A stretch of DNA of 64,000 nt from Rubritalea tangerina (GCF_042683245.1 NZ_JBHUJB010000051.1:1-64000), one strand, 5' to 3'; shown: positions 1 through 8,562, counted from the stretch's first letter. A program made the numbers and translations. Notes: a model not told the origin generated them from the sequence alone.

Positions 1-104
1 TATGAGCCATGAGCTTACCAGCAACCATGGCGCGGCCTCACCTCTCTTCTCATTCTATCTTTTTTTCGAAAAATAATTCCTAATGCCTCACAGAGCCTGT
101 GGTT

Positions 105-142
105 CTCCATTCGTGCAATTCGCCAGATTCGTGGTAAAAGGC
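105..142 (+). repeat. Dispersed ATTCGTGG-type intergenic repeat, half copy
   Basis: The stretch contains ATTCGTGCAATTCG followed by AGATTCGTGGTAAAAG, a phrase that recurs almost exactly at 5483-5507 (GATTCGTG AAATTCGTGGTAAAAG). Only the right half seen at 5411-5510 is present here. The rest of positions 1-231 shows no convincing gene; it is the region downstream of the minus-strand ureohydrolase. Confidence 0.5.
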
Positions 143-231
143 TCCGCTAGTATGGCAATTTCATCAGATCTGTCTTTCGAACCTTTCGTCACTTTAGCGG
201 TCCAAATGTTTCATCTACCAAGCCTAATTCT

Positions 232-1347
232 CTATGGCTTACCACTCACACGAGGATTGATATAGTTAGGGTCCATGCCCTTTTTCTTCATCGAAATCCC
301 TGTGAGAAACTGCAGCATCACACGACGACACAAACGTGCTGTCTGCTGACCTTTATTGTCGTAGAATGGATTGAACTCAACCAAGTCTAACCCAACAATC
401 GTCTTCGTAGCTGCAAACTTCCGTAAATGCGGAAACAACTCGTTGGGTGTCATTCCAGTCGGCTCACTCGAACCAGTACCTGGCGCATACGACATATCAA
501 ACACATCAATGTCGAATGACACGTAGACCAGTTCCACATCCTTTAAGTCCTCGTACATCTTCGCAAAAATAGCATCCACTCCATCTCTGCGAATTTCATG
601 TAAGTGATACACCTTCCCGCCTTCCTCAAGAATCTCATCATAGAGATCCTCGCCAAATGCAGGACTGCCCATACCAAACTGCACAACATGCTTACCGTCT
701 AACAAACCTTCATCGACAGCCATGTTCATGTAGCTCCCTGAATGATAGAAAGCCCCAAACTTGCCAGTTCCTCGGTCAAGGTGCACATCAAAGTGCACAA
801 ACCCAACCTTCTTCTTCCCATAAACATCGACAATCCCGCGATACGTGGCATTAGGCACCGAATGGTCCCCACCCACTGCAAAGGGAATGGCCCCAGTGGA
901 CGCAACCTCACGTGTGACCCTGCGAATTTCTTCTAAAGTGTGAACTTGGTTATACGGATTTAACCCAACATCGCCGTAATCCACTGCTGTTAAATTCTCA
1001 AATGGATTTAACAAGGTCTCGTACTCAATCCAACTCAAAGGAAACTTCGGATCTCCATACGCCCCCCAGTCCCGAGTATAGCGTATCTCCGCTGGTGCCC
1101 ACATGTTGCCTGCCGAGTGCGGCAATGCGGCTGTCGCCGCCCCAAAGATAGCCACATCCACCTGACCTGCTACCAAATCCTTCTTTTCCAATGCCACAGG
1201 CAATTGGAAAAAGGTTTTGATACCAACAGGCTCTAACTGCACGTCATACCTCTGAATGTCAATAGGACCAGGTGTCCTCTCTGGATTACGTTTAGGGTCG
1301 CGCTCACTGCGCCAGACATTCGTCGCCTTGTCCTGTAAAATTTTCAT
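232..1347 (-). CDS. Ureohydrolase (arginase/agmatinase family), probably lacking its signal peptide through a frameshift
   Basis: This family hydrolyses guanidino compounds to urea plus an amine with a dinuclear metal centre. The metal motifs are present: GGDHS, HFDVHLD (a DAHxD motif with Val for Ala) and SFDIDVFD followed by APGTGSSEP. Other signatures are eroded relative to the paralogue at 3622-4899: its GAPIDLSTGQRG becomes GAATAALPHSAG, and its HGAP loop becomes HSGS, so the substrate may differ from agmatine. The ATG at 1347 lies inside what looks like a longer reading frame. A signal-peptide segment in another frame (1304-1513) overlaps this start, and removing one T from the TTTT run at 1337-1344 would join the two into a protein collinear with the paralogue. 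As it stands the product would begin without an export signal. Family assignment is sure; substrate and functionality are not. Confidence 0.8.
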   Translation of the reverse strand: MKILQDKATNVWRSERDPKRNPERTPGPIDIQRYDVQLEPVGIKTFFQLPVALEKKDLVAGQVDVAIFGAATAALPHSAGNMWAPAEIRYTRDWGAYGDPKFPLSWIEYETLLNPFENLTAVDYGDVGLNPYNQVHTLEEIRRVTREVASTGAIPFAVGGDHSVPNATYRGIVDVYGKKKVGFVHFDVHLDRGTGKFGAFYHSGSYMNMAVDEGLLDGKHVVQFGMGSPAFGEDLYDEILEEGGKVYHLHEIRRDGVDAIFAKMYEDLKDVELVYVSFDIDVFDMSYAPGTGSSEPTGMTPNELFPHLRKFAATKTIVGLDLVEFNPFYDNKGQQTARLCRRVMLQFLTGISMKKKGMDPNYINPRVSGKP

Positions 1348-1513
1348 CCGACTCGGGGTCCTTTAGATCCATATGCGGCATCGGGACTAATTCCTCCTTC
1401 GGAGCCTTAGCCACAATATCTTTGTGAATCTGGGCATCACCCGCCCCATAGCTTGCAAGGAAAGCACCACACAAAAGCAGACCTGTCGAAATTCGATTCT
1501 TTCTATTCATCAT
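1304..1513 (-). pseudogene. Detached signal-peptide segment of the ureohydrolase
   Basis: The frame starts MMNRKNRISTGLLLCGAF and has a positively charged n-region, a hydrophobic core and an AxA-like end near GAGDAQ, a typical Sec signal peptide. It continues into a linker resembling the linker of the intact paralogue, then ends LAQ-stop. It overlaps the start of the 232-1347 frame, which is offset by one base. The likely ancestral gene is 232-1513 on the minus strand, with a single-base insertion in the AAAATTTT stretch at 1337-1344. A sequencing error in that run would look the same. Confidence 0.6.
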
Positions 1514-1653
1514 TGTTGTAGGTTTGAGCTTATAAATAAATAAATAAACGTCCACTACACTATCAGTCCTAACAAATTGTTGATAGACGATTCCTCTCAT
1601 ATTTTGAGCGTGCACATCCTCCCCTATTCGTCCTAGTCTACACCTTTCTCAGG

Positions 1654-2589
1654 ATGCCCTCTCTCACCACTATTTTTGAAGCCAGTTCTATCGAAGCATA
1701 CGCAGAAGCATTTGGCCCCGATTGGAACACACAATGCCGCCAACTATCAGCCGGTCCCTTCTCCTTCACCGAAAAACGCATCGACTTAGAGGGTATCGCT
1801 CTCTGTTGGGACTCTTTCGCATCTTCGGTGCAAGCTATCCAAACGAGAAAATCCCCAGGCCTCTCTCTCACTCTTCCACTCACTGACACCCCACCAGCAA
1901 TAGTCCAATGTCGTGAACTCGACACATCCAACGCGATTCTTCTACTGCCAGGTTCCACTCTTCATTACACCGCACCGATAGGCTTTGAAGCTTTCACTGT
2001 CGATATCCACCATCGCATGCTCTCATCGTCCATACCGCCCACCGAAGCGCACCCTATTGCTGCTATCGCAAGCTCAGACAGAGAAAAACTCCTCGAGCTA
2101 GCGCTTTATATGAGCCAACAATTAGAATCCATGCTCTCCCCCTCACCTAACGAACTCAGTCACTGGCGCCAGCAAATCCTCCAGCACCTCAATCCCATCC
2201 TCGATTGTTTCTCCCCCTCAAAAAAATCCAAATCGATCCATAAAGCGCTCCACTCAGATGCCCTCATAAAATCCATCCAAGGCTACCTCGCAGACTGGAA
2301 ATCAGATACCCCACCATCTATCACATCAATGTCTAAAGAACTCGGTATCTCAAGCTCTACCGCCTACCGGCTCTTCCAAAAATGGTGCGGCACCTCACCC
2401 TACAAGTTTCACCTCATTGAACGCTTACATCATTTCAGAAAGTCCCTGATTCTTGGGCCACACACACGAGGCGCAGTGACAGAAGCTGCAAGCTCAGCAG
2501 GATTCTCCGACTACAACCGTGCTATCCAACATTACAAACACTTCTTCGGCGAAACACCCACCCAAACACTCGCTAGTGTGGGCAAATGA
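1654..2589 (+). CDS. AraC-family transcriptional regulator
   Basis: The 311-residue protein has a C-terminal AraC/XylS-type double helix-turn-helix (about residues 205-305): a first helix pair around SMSKELGISSSTAYRLFQKW and a second ending GFSDYNRAIQHYKHFFGETP, the usual signature of the family. The N-terminal 180 residues resemble the ligand-sensing half of EutR-like regulators (FEASSIEAYAEAFG...), but I cannot name a ligand. It is divergent from the broken ureohydrolase gene on its left and co-directional with the block of exported hydrolases on its right, so it is a candidate local regulator of that block. No operator could be assigned. Confidence 0.8.
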   Translation: MPSLTTIFEASSIEAYAEAFGPDWNTQCRQLSAGPFSFTEKRIDLEGIALCWDSFASSVQAIQTRKSPGLSLTLPLTDTPPAIVQCRELDTSNAILLLPGSTLHYTAPIGFEAFTVDIHHRMLSSSIPPTEAHPIAAIASSDREKLLELALYMSQQLESMLSPSPNELSHWRQQILQHLNPILDCFSPSKKSKSIHKALHSDALIKSIQGYLADWKSDTPPSITSMSKELGISSSTAYRLFQKWCGTSPYKFHLIERLHHFRKSLILGPHTRGAVTEAASSAGFSDYNRAIQHYKHFFGETPTQTLASVGK

Positions 2590-2729
2590 AATGGCTCAAA
2601 TAAATTTCAGCTGCTGAAGTGATTCGTCCAGACGGCCTGATACGCGGCAACTCTGTGACTCGATTTGTTGTTTCTTTTAACTAACATACCTGATATAAGC
2701 CACGCTATATTATTTAAATCACACACTTC

Positions 2730-3544
2730 ATGATCAAACACATCACCCTCTGCTCAGCTATCTTCAGCCTCCCCGTCATAGCCCAGGACTCAGCCTCCGA
2801 AATGGCCCGAAAACTCCAAAACCCGCTGGCCAATATTCGAGCCCTCATGACCGATAACGTCGTCGCTTACAACACCGGACTGACTAATGACACTTCCTTC
2901 AACTTCCAGCTCCAGCCGGTCTACGCCATCGACTTCGAAGAATAAGCTTCACCTTCATCCCCCGTGCTGTCATCCCAATCATGGGGATCGAGCCTGGTAC
3001 TAACCTCCCCATCCTCGATAATGAAAACCGTCCCACTAACAAAAGCACTTGGGGACTTGGCGACTCGATCTTCCAAACCTTTTTCGCCCCACATTCAGAA
3101 AGCGATTTTAAATGGGGACTAGGACCACAAATCTCAGCCCCTACCTCCACCGACCGCCTCCTCCAGGGTCCCGGCTGGGGAGCTGGAGCCGCCGCCATCA
3201 TCACCACCAATTTCACCCCAGAGCTTTCTTTCGCCGGCATCCTCGGAAACCATTGGGGCTTTGATGGAAACTTCAATACACTCACCATCCAGCCGATGCT
3301 CTACTACAACATTGAGGCCGTACCCGGCATGGCCGTCGCCTACAATTCTGTCATCTCCGCAGACTGGGAAGCAGCCTCGAAAGACCGTTGGACTGTCCCA
3401 CTCGGAATCACCCTCAGCCGAACCTTCGACCTCGGCGAAGGCAATGGCCTCGACCTCTCAATCGGCCAATACTACAACGTCGAACGCCCAACTGGCGCCG
3501 CCGACTGGACCACACGTATCGGCATCAGCTTCCTCTTCCCATAA
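2730..3544 (+). pseudogene. Exported beta-barrel-like protein, frameshifted
   Basis: The first frame (2730-2945) begins MIKHITLCSAIFSLPVIAQD, a signal peptide, and continues NPLANIRALMTDNVVAYNTG up to IDFEE-stop. The second frame (open from about 2942, first ATG 2981, end 3544) reads straight on as SFTFIPRAVIPIMGIEPG and has alternating hydrophobic strands with a C-terminal phenylalanine-proline end (GISFLFP), typical of an outer-membrane barrel. The two frames are offset by one base at about 2940-2943; restoring one base joins them into a protein of about 270 residues. No function can be assigned beyond a putative outer-membrane barrel/transporter-like protein. It could be a pseudogene or a sequencing error. 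Confidence 0.6.
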
Positions 3545-3570
3545 AAATGCAGATCGCTAACCAATGCCTC

Positions 3571-3600
3571 TCGCATTCGTTTATACCACTGTGCTATAAT
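3571..3600 (+). promoter_or_regulatory. Candidate sigma70-type promoter of the ureohydrolase
   Basis: A perfect TATAAT lies at 3595-3600, 21 bases before the ATG at 3622. The corresponding -35 position (TCGCAT, 3571-3576) is poor. Assignment rests mainly on the -10 box. Confidence 0.35.
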
Positions 3601-3621
3601 GCTCCAATCTAACCACTCACA

Positions 3622-4899
3622 ATGACCATGAAAAAGTTCAGTATCATCAGTAGCTCAATCATCGGCTACACACTCGCCTCAGGCTCGCTGCACGCAGAAG
3701 AGTTTGACCCCAAAACAGAAAAAACGCTCATCGAAATGCTCGAGGAAAACCCAGCCTCCGTCCCACTCGATGAACGTGACCCCACCCTCGACCTTCGCAA
3801 ACTCAGACGCGACCCTAACAACAACCCCAAGCGTGAACCTGGTCCCATCAACATCCAAAAAGCAATCGGTGGCCTCGCCTACATGGGCATCCCAACCTTC
3901 TTCCGCCTCCCTGTAGCCCTCGGTCCTGAAGATCTCAAAGCGGGTGACGTCGATGTCGCATTCTTCGGTGCTCCTATCGACCTTTCCACTGGCCAACGAG
4001 GAACAGCCTACGGCCCACAAGCCGTCCGCACAGGCGAAATTGTCGGTGGCTGGGGAGAAATCTCACCACTTTCGCACCCTGTCGTAGGCGATATAGACTT
4101 CACCAAAGTTCTCACGTGTGTCGACTACGGCGATGCCCCTGTAGATATTTTCTCAGGTGAACGTACTGTGCTCCCAGTCTATCAGATGGTGAAAGAAATC
4201 GCTGAGACTGGTGCCATCCCTGTAACCGTCGGCGGTGACCACTCACTCATGTACGCCGATGTCGCTGCTATCACAGAGGTCCACGGTAAAGGAAAAGTGG
4301 CCGTCGTCCACTTCGACGCCCACTTCGACGGCATCCCTCTCCTCTTCGGCCACTACCTCACCCACGGTGCTCCGGTCCGTCGCGTCATCGATGAAGGACA
4401 CGTCAAAGGCGAACACTTCATCCAAATCGGTCTCAACTCCCAAAAACCCGGCGGCAAGGACCTCAAGTGGATGCGTAAAAATAAGATGAAGTACCACTTC
4501 ATGACTGAAATCGATGAGAAAGGCTGGAAGGCCGTCACCGAGCGCGTCCTCAAAGAACTCGAAGACTGCCCAGATAAAATCTATATCTCTATCGACACCG
4601 ACGTACTCGACCCAACCTACTCACCAGGAATGGGTACACCTGAACCAGGCGGCCTCACCGTACGGGAACTCTTCCCGATGCTACGTGCCATCGCCACCGC
4701 TAAAGAAGTGGTCGGTGTCGAACTCGTTGAAGTCAACCCTGTCGCCGACCCAACTTACCGCTCCAAACAAGTCGCTGTGCGCATTCTAAGAGAAACACTC
4801 ACCGGCGTGGCACTCCGCAAGAAAGGCATCACCGACCCATTCTACGTCGACCCCAAATGGGCCGATCACGAATACAAAGAGCCAGCGGAGAAGAAGTAA
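3622..4899 (+). CDS. Exported ureohydrolase (agmatinase/arginase family)
   Basis: Predicted to hydrolyse a guanidino compound to urea and an amine, outside the cytoplasm. The protein starts MTMKKFSIISSSIIGYTLAS and ends its signal near SLHAEE, so it carries a Sec signal peptide, which is unusual because this family is normally cytosolic. About 75 residues of linker (containing RREPGP-like sequence) precede the catalytic domain. All family motifs are canonical: GAPxDLSTGQRGTAYGP, GGDHS (His207), FDAHFD (Asp232, His234, Asp236) and SIDTDVLDP (Asp325, Asp327) followed by SPGMGTPEPGG. An ATG at 3628 is an equally possible start. It is the intact paralogue of the 232-1513 gene. Agmatinase, guanidinobutyrase or another member of the family are all possible; motifs alone do not decide. 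Confidence 0.85.
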   Translation: MTMKKFSIISSSIIGYTLASGSLHAEEFDPKTEKTLIEMLEENPASVPLDERDPTLDLRKLRRDPNNNPKREPGPINIQKAIGGLAYMGIPTFFRLPVALGPEDLKAGDVDVAFFGAPIDLSTGQRGTAYGPQAVRTGEIVGGWGEISPLSHPVVGDIDFTKVLTCVDYGDAPVDIFSGERTVLPVYQMVKEIAETGAIPVTVGGDHSLMYADVAAITEVHGKGKVAVVHFDAHFDGIPLLFGHYLTHGAPVRRVIDEGHVKGEHFIQIGLNSQKPGGKDLKWMRKNKMKYHFMTEIDEKGWKAVTERVLKELEDCPDKIYISIDTDVLDPTYSPGMGTPEPGGLTVRELFPMLRAIATAKEVVGVELVEVNPVADPTYRSKQVAVRILRETLTGVALRKKGITDPFYVDPKWADHEYKEPAEKK

Positions 4900-4974
4900 A
4901 CCACAGCCCTAATCAACCAGCAGCCATGCCAACTCAAGGCATGGTTGTTTCGTTCTCAACTACCGAGGAGCTTA

Positions 4975-5091
4975 ACCACAGATTTCGCAGATTATTCAGA
5001 TTGTTTCCCATTCGCCCAACCAGCACTCCACATCCGAATTCCATCAAATATTAATCTGTCAAATCCGCGTAATCTGCGGTCAAAAAAACAC
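4975..5091. repeat. Dispersed repeat with inverted ends (CAGATT / AATCTGCGG type)
   Basis: The gap between ureohydrolase and SemiSWEET gene contains CCACAGATTTCGCAGATTATT on the left and AATCTGTC AAATCCGCG TAATCTGCGGT on the right. The two ends are imperfect inverted copies built from short near-repeats of AATCTGCG. A second element with the same layout but the core ATTCGTG lies at 5411-5510. No coding sequence is visible here. Confidence 0.5.
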
Positions 5092-5101
5092 TCCTGACCC
5101 G

Positions 5102-5410
5102 ATGACTAGCAACGAACTCATCGGCTACCTCGCAGGTATTCTTCTCGCTCTCAGCTTCCTTCCCCAAGTCATCGTCACTTGGCGTACTAAACAAGCTGAC
5201 GACCTCTCTATGGGCATGCTCTCACTCAACCTTTCCTCCGCCATCCTCTACGAAATCTATGCGTGGCAACTCGGCCTCATCCCAGTCGTCATCATGAACG
5301 GCATCTTCTGTCTCCTCGTCCTCGCCGTCCTCATCATGAAACTCCTCTTCGCCCCCAAAAAAGCCAGCCCAACCACTCCGAACAGGTCACCTAAACCTTC
5401 ATCTCTCTAA
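5102..5410 (+). CDS. SemiSWEET/PQ-loop family small membrane transporter
   Basis: The 102-residue protein has three predicted membrane helices (about residues 8-26, 40-60 and 63-88) and the PQ-loop signature LSFLPQV in helix 1, followed by RTKQADDLSMGML, as in bacterial SemiSWEETs. These act as dimers that carry small sugars or related solutes across the inner membrane. The C-terminal tail is basic and proline-rich. It lies alone between two dispersed repeats, with the exported hydrolase genes on both sides. The family call is good; the substrate is unknown. Confidence 0.75.
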   Translation: MTSNELIGYLAGILLALSFLPQVIVTWRTKQADDLSMGMLSLNLSSAILYEIYAWQLGLIPVVIMNGIFCLLVLAVLIMKLLFAPKKASPTTPNRSPKPSSL

Positions 5411-5510
5411 AACACGAATCGCACAAATCTTCACCAATCATGTTTCTAACACACTCAGCACATAGCTTTGCAACATTAGTGTGATTCGTGAAATTCGTGG
5501 TAAAAGCATC
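5411..5510. repeat. Dispersed repeat with inverted ends (CACGAAT / ATTCGTGG type)
   Basis: The left end reads AACACGAATCGCACAAATCTTC and the right end GTGTGATTCGTG AAATTCGTGGTAAAAG; these are imperfect inverted copies enclosing about 45 bases. The right end matches positions 110-142 of the window. The remaining bases to the ATG at 5544 contain nothing recognisable. Confidence 0.55.
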
Positions 5511-5543
5511 ACGATCTATCAGCTTGAACTCTCACCTTAAACT

Positions 5544-7070
5544 ATGAGTCTAACACGCCGTCTATTCACCAAACTCAGCCTCGCCACCTCTTCCGCCTTC
5601 CTCCTCGGCATAGGCTCGGCCTCCGCCGCCACCTTCACCGATGAAGAACTCTGCTACATGACCGCAGAAGAACTCATCCCACTCTTCAAAGCGCAGAAGC
5701 TATCCCCAGTCGATGTCCTCAAAGCGCAAATCACGCGCTACGAAGCTATTGGTAAGAAGACTAATTCCGTCACTTACACCCACTTCGACACAGCCATGGC
5801 GCAGGCCGTGGAATCCGAGAAGCGCTATGCTAGCGGCAACCCTCGGGCACTCGAAGGCATCACCGTCGGCATCAAAGACGAACACCACGACACTGGCTGG
5901 ATCGTCACTCGTGGCTCCGTCCTACTCAAAGACGCTAAGATGGATCACGCCGACCCGATCGTGACCAAGCTCAAGGAAGCGGGCGCCATCCTGCACATTC
6001 AGACCACCGTCCCTGAGTTCTACATGAGTGGTGTCACCTACTCCAAGCTCTGGGGAGTGACCCGCAATCCTTGGAATCTCAAGTACGCAGTCGGCGGTTC
6101 CTCCGGTGGCTCTGGGGGTGCACTTGCAGCAGGCCTCTGCACCATCGCCACAGGCTCCGACATGGGCGGATCCGTTCGCCTCCCTTGTGCCTACAATGGC
6201 CTCTACGGCTACAAGCCACCTTTCGGTCGCGTCATATCTCAGAGCACCCTCTGCCACTTCAGCGGCACAGGCCCAATGGCACGCAGCTTCGATGACATGG
6301 TCACACTACAAAACGTTCTCTCAGGACAAACTCCAGGCTTCCCAGCCACTCTCCCACGCAAGGAAATGGCTCACGACTACGCCTCTATCAAAGGCATGCG
6401 CATCGCCAACCTAGGCTCCATGGGACTAGTCCCACTCTCAAAAGAAGTCGCCGCCGAACATGCAGAATCGATCAAGAAGTTAGAATCCCTCGGCGCTATT
6501 GTCGAAGACATTGAGCTCCAGATCGATTGGTCCGAAATGGTCAATAAATTCATCGGCGGCGTCCTCGCTGGACCGATGGGTGCCCCACTCGCAGCCGACG
6601 CCAAGCGCGCGGACGAAATGACCACCTACGCTGCCTACTTCGCAAAAAAAGCAGCCAACCCAAAACTCGGTTCCACCCAAGCAGCCGACTTCGAACTCTA
6701 CGTCAACGAGACCTACGCCAAGATCCATGCAGCCGTTTTCGCCAAAGGCTACGATGCTGCCATCATGCCTAGCCTAGCCACTCCACACGTCCCAGCCGAC
6801 TACGACCTCTCCAAGGAAGGCTACGTGTTAGAAGGCAACAAAATGCACAAGTCCTTCATCCTCGCCCTCACCGTCCCATGGAACGTCCTCAACTGGTGCC
6901 CAGTCGTCAACGTCCCCACTGGACTCAGCTCCCAAAACATGCCCATGGGTATGCAAATCATCGGCAAACCCTACGCCGACGACACCGTCTTCCGCATCGC
7001 CCACGCCTGGCAAAACGTCGATCCAAACCTCTACAAAGCAAATAAACTCCCAGACTTCCGCAACAACTAA
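5544..7070 (+). CDS. Tat-exported amidase (amidase-signature family, NylA-like)
   Basis: Hydrolyses an amide bond by the Ser-cisSer-Lys mechanism of the amidase-signature family. The catalytic residues are visible: Lys111 in VGIKDEHHD, the glycine/serine loop VGGSSGGSGG (cis-Ser near 186-187) and the nucleophile Ser210 in GSDMGGSVRLPC. Length (508 aa) is typical. The N-terminus has a twin-arginine signal (TRRLFTK followed by a hydrophobic stretch to SASA), so the enzyme is probably folded before export to the periplasm. Nine bases separate it from the next gene, an exported SxxK hydrolase, so the pair is probably co-transcribed. The combination recalls NylA (6-aminohexanoate cyclic dimer hydrolase, amidase-signature) with NylB (SxxK family), but the actual substrate is not deducible. 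Confidence 0.85.
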   Translation: MSLTRRLFTKLSLATSSAFLLGIGSASAATFTDEELCYMTAEELIPLFKAQKLSPVDVLKAQITRYEAIGKKTNSVTYTHFDTAMAQAVESEKRYASGNPRALEGITVGIKDEHHDTGWIVTRGSVLLKDAKMDHADPIVTKLKEAGAILHIQTTVPEFYMSGVTYSKLWGVTRNPWNLKYAVGGSSGGSGGALAAGLCTIATGSDMGGSVRLPCAYNGLYGYKPPFGRVISQSTLCHFSGTGPMARSFDDMVTLQNVLSGQTPGFPATLPRKEMAHDYASIKGMRIANLGSMGLVPLSKEVAAEHAESIKKLESLGAIVEDIELQIDWSEMVNKFIGGVLAGPMGAPLAADAKRADEMTTYAAYFAKKAANPKLGSTQAADFELYVNETYAKIHAAVFAKGYDAAIMPSLATPHVPADYDLSKEGYVLEGNKMHKSFILALTVPWNVLNWCPVVNVPTGLSSQNMPMGMQIIGKPYADDTVFRIAHAWQNVDPNLYKANKLPDFRNN

Positions 7071-7079
7071 TTCCTAACA

Positions 7080-8411
7080 ATGAAACTCAAACACACCTTC
7101 ACAGCAGCCATTCTAACGAGCTCTCTCCTAACATCGACGAGCTTCGCTGAACCCGACAAGTACGCCACCGCCGAAGAACTCGGTCTCATGGTCGGCTTTC
7201 CACCTCCAAAGGATAAGATAGTCGACAGCTCTAGCCTCCTCAAAGGGCCAGGCAATCGCTGGGCCTACCTCAACATGCGCAAGCTCTACCCAAGTGCGGG
7301 CATCAAAGCTGCAGATGAGGCAATCCCTGTAGAAGTCGCCATCGATCCCGCGATCCAATCGCTCAAAGTCGTCAAACCTAACGACAAAGGCGCAGACACG
7401 GATCAATCCGTAGACATGGACACCTACCTGCGTGAAACTTATTCCGACACTCTACTCGTCGTGAAAGATGGCAAGGTCGTCTACGAGAAATACCTCAATG
7501 GCATGAACGCGAACCATCCGCACCAGATGATGTCTGTCACCAAATCCTTTGCGGGACTCTTCGGGCTCATGGCTGTCGCAGATGGCAAAGCAAAGGAAGA
7601 AGAACTGGTATCGAAATACCTTCCAGAACTCAAAACCTCCACCGCCTTTGCCGATGCCACCTTTGGCCAAGTCCTCGACATGACCAACTCCATGGGCTTC
7701 TCCGAAGACTACGCTGATCCTGAATCAGGTATCGTCCACTATGCAGGAGTCCTAGGCCTCATGCCTCAGCAACCAGGTAAAAAATATGCGAGTAGCATTT
7801 ATGAGTACCTACCGACTCTGCCACGAGATGAAGTGCATCCTAAGCACGGCGAAATCTTCCACTACCAAACACCAAAGACCGATGTCGTCAACTGGGCAAC
7901 CAACCGAGTCACCAACAAGTCGTTCGAAGACAACATGTACGACGTCCTCTGGTCGAAACTCGGCACCGATGGTGAAGCCTACGTGCTGTTAGACAAGAAC
8001 GGCACCCTCTTCGCTGGTGGTGGCCTCAATGCCACCCCTTACGACCTCGCCCGCTTCGGAGCAATGATGATCAATGACGGTAAATTCAATGGTCAACAAG
8101 TAGTTGCACCCGAGACCATCAAAGCCCTTTCGGATGGCGGCAACCAAAAAGCCTTTGCAGATGGTCCTAGCAGCGGAGGTAAAATGGCAGAAGAACCATG
8201 GAGTTATCGCGCTCAATGGTGGGTGCGTCATGCCAAAGGTAAAGAAGCTTTCACCGCCCTCGGGGTACACGGCCAATGGATCTATTGTGACATCCACCGC
8301 GGCGTCGCTATCATCAAACAATCCTCACAGCCAGTCTCCGCTAGCGATTACTTCGACGCCTACAACCTCAACGCTTACGACGCTATTATTGAGCATCTAA
8401 CGAAGAAGTAA
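7080..8411 (+). CDS. Exported SxxK serine hydrolase (beta-lactamase-fold, NylB/EstB-like)
   Basis: The 443-residue protein begins with a Sec signal peptide (MKLKHTFTAAILTSSLLTST...FAEP). Its catalytic domain has the SxxK motif in MMSVTKSFAG (Ser152, Lys155) and a likely catalytic tyrosine in FHYQTPK (Tyr262), the pattern of class C beta-lactamase-fold hydrolases that act on short amides or esters, including the nylon oligomer hydrolase NylB. The C-terminal part contains HGQWIYCDIHRGVAII, the usual position of the third motif strand. It follows the Tat amidase by nine bases. An esterase or D-aminopeptidase activity is as plausible as an oligoamide hydrolase. Confidence 0.8.
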   Translation: MKLKHTFTAAILTSSLLTSTSFAEPDKYATAEELGLMVGFPPPKDKIVDSSSLLKGPGNRWAYLNMRKLYPSAGIKAADEAIPVEVAIDPAIQSLKVVKPNDKGADTDQSVDMDTYLRETYSDTLLVVKDGKVVYEKYLNGMNANHPHQMMSVTKSFAGLFGLMAVADGKAKEEELVSKYLPELKTSTAFADATFGQVLDMTNSMGFSEDYADPESGIVHYAGVLGLMPQQPGKKYASSIYEYLPTLPRDEVHPKHGEIFHYQTPKTDVVNWATNRVTNKSFEDNMYDVLWSKLGTDGEAYVLLDKNGTLFAGGGLNATPYDLARFGAMMINDGKFNGQQVVAPETIKALSDGGNQKAFADGPSSGGKMAEEPWSYRAQWWVRHAKGKEAFTALGVHGQWIYCDIHRGVAIIKQSSQPVSASDYFDAYNLNAYDAIIEHLTKK

Positions 8412-8474
8412 GCTCCTGCTTGTTCACTTTCCCTAAGAACGATGCAGCTGTAATCACCCAACCAGACTGTTGAC

Positions 8475-8562
8475 AAACCTCATCGAGGTTTCGGCACCCA
8501 GCCCAGAGTGGCAGAGCCAACTCTGGGTGGTTGCAAACATCAGCTAGAAGTCTGAAAGACTT
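8475..8562. repeat. Three-hairpin palindromic intergenic element
   Basis: The 295-base gap 8412-8706 has no gene. It contains three consecutive perfect or near-perfect hairpins: AAACCT-CATCG-AGGTTT (8475-8491), CCCAGAGT...ACTCTGGG with an inner GGCagaGCC (8502-8527) and AAGTCT-GAA-AGACTT (8548-8562). The layout resembles composite REP-like elements found in many environmental Planctomycetes/Verrucomicrobia genomes. It lacks a T-run, so it is not a simple terminator. Confidence 0.5.

Noticed and set aside
2899..3288. Open frame of 129 codons on the minus strand opposite the barrel gene
   Set aside because: It is the antisense shadow of a coding strand with strong third-position bias; no family pattern, high Arg/Ser/Pro content.
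4900..5101. CRISPR array
   Set aside because: The near-repeats are 9-10 bases long, contiguous and degenerate, with no uniform spacers.
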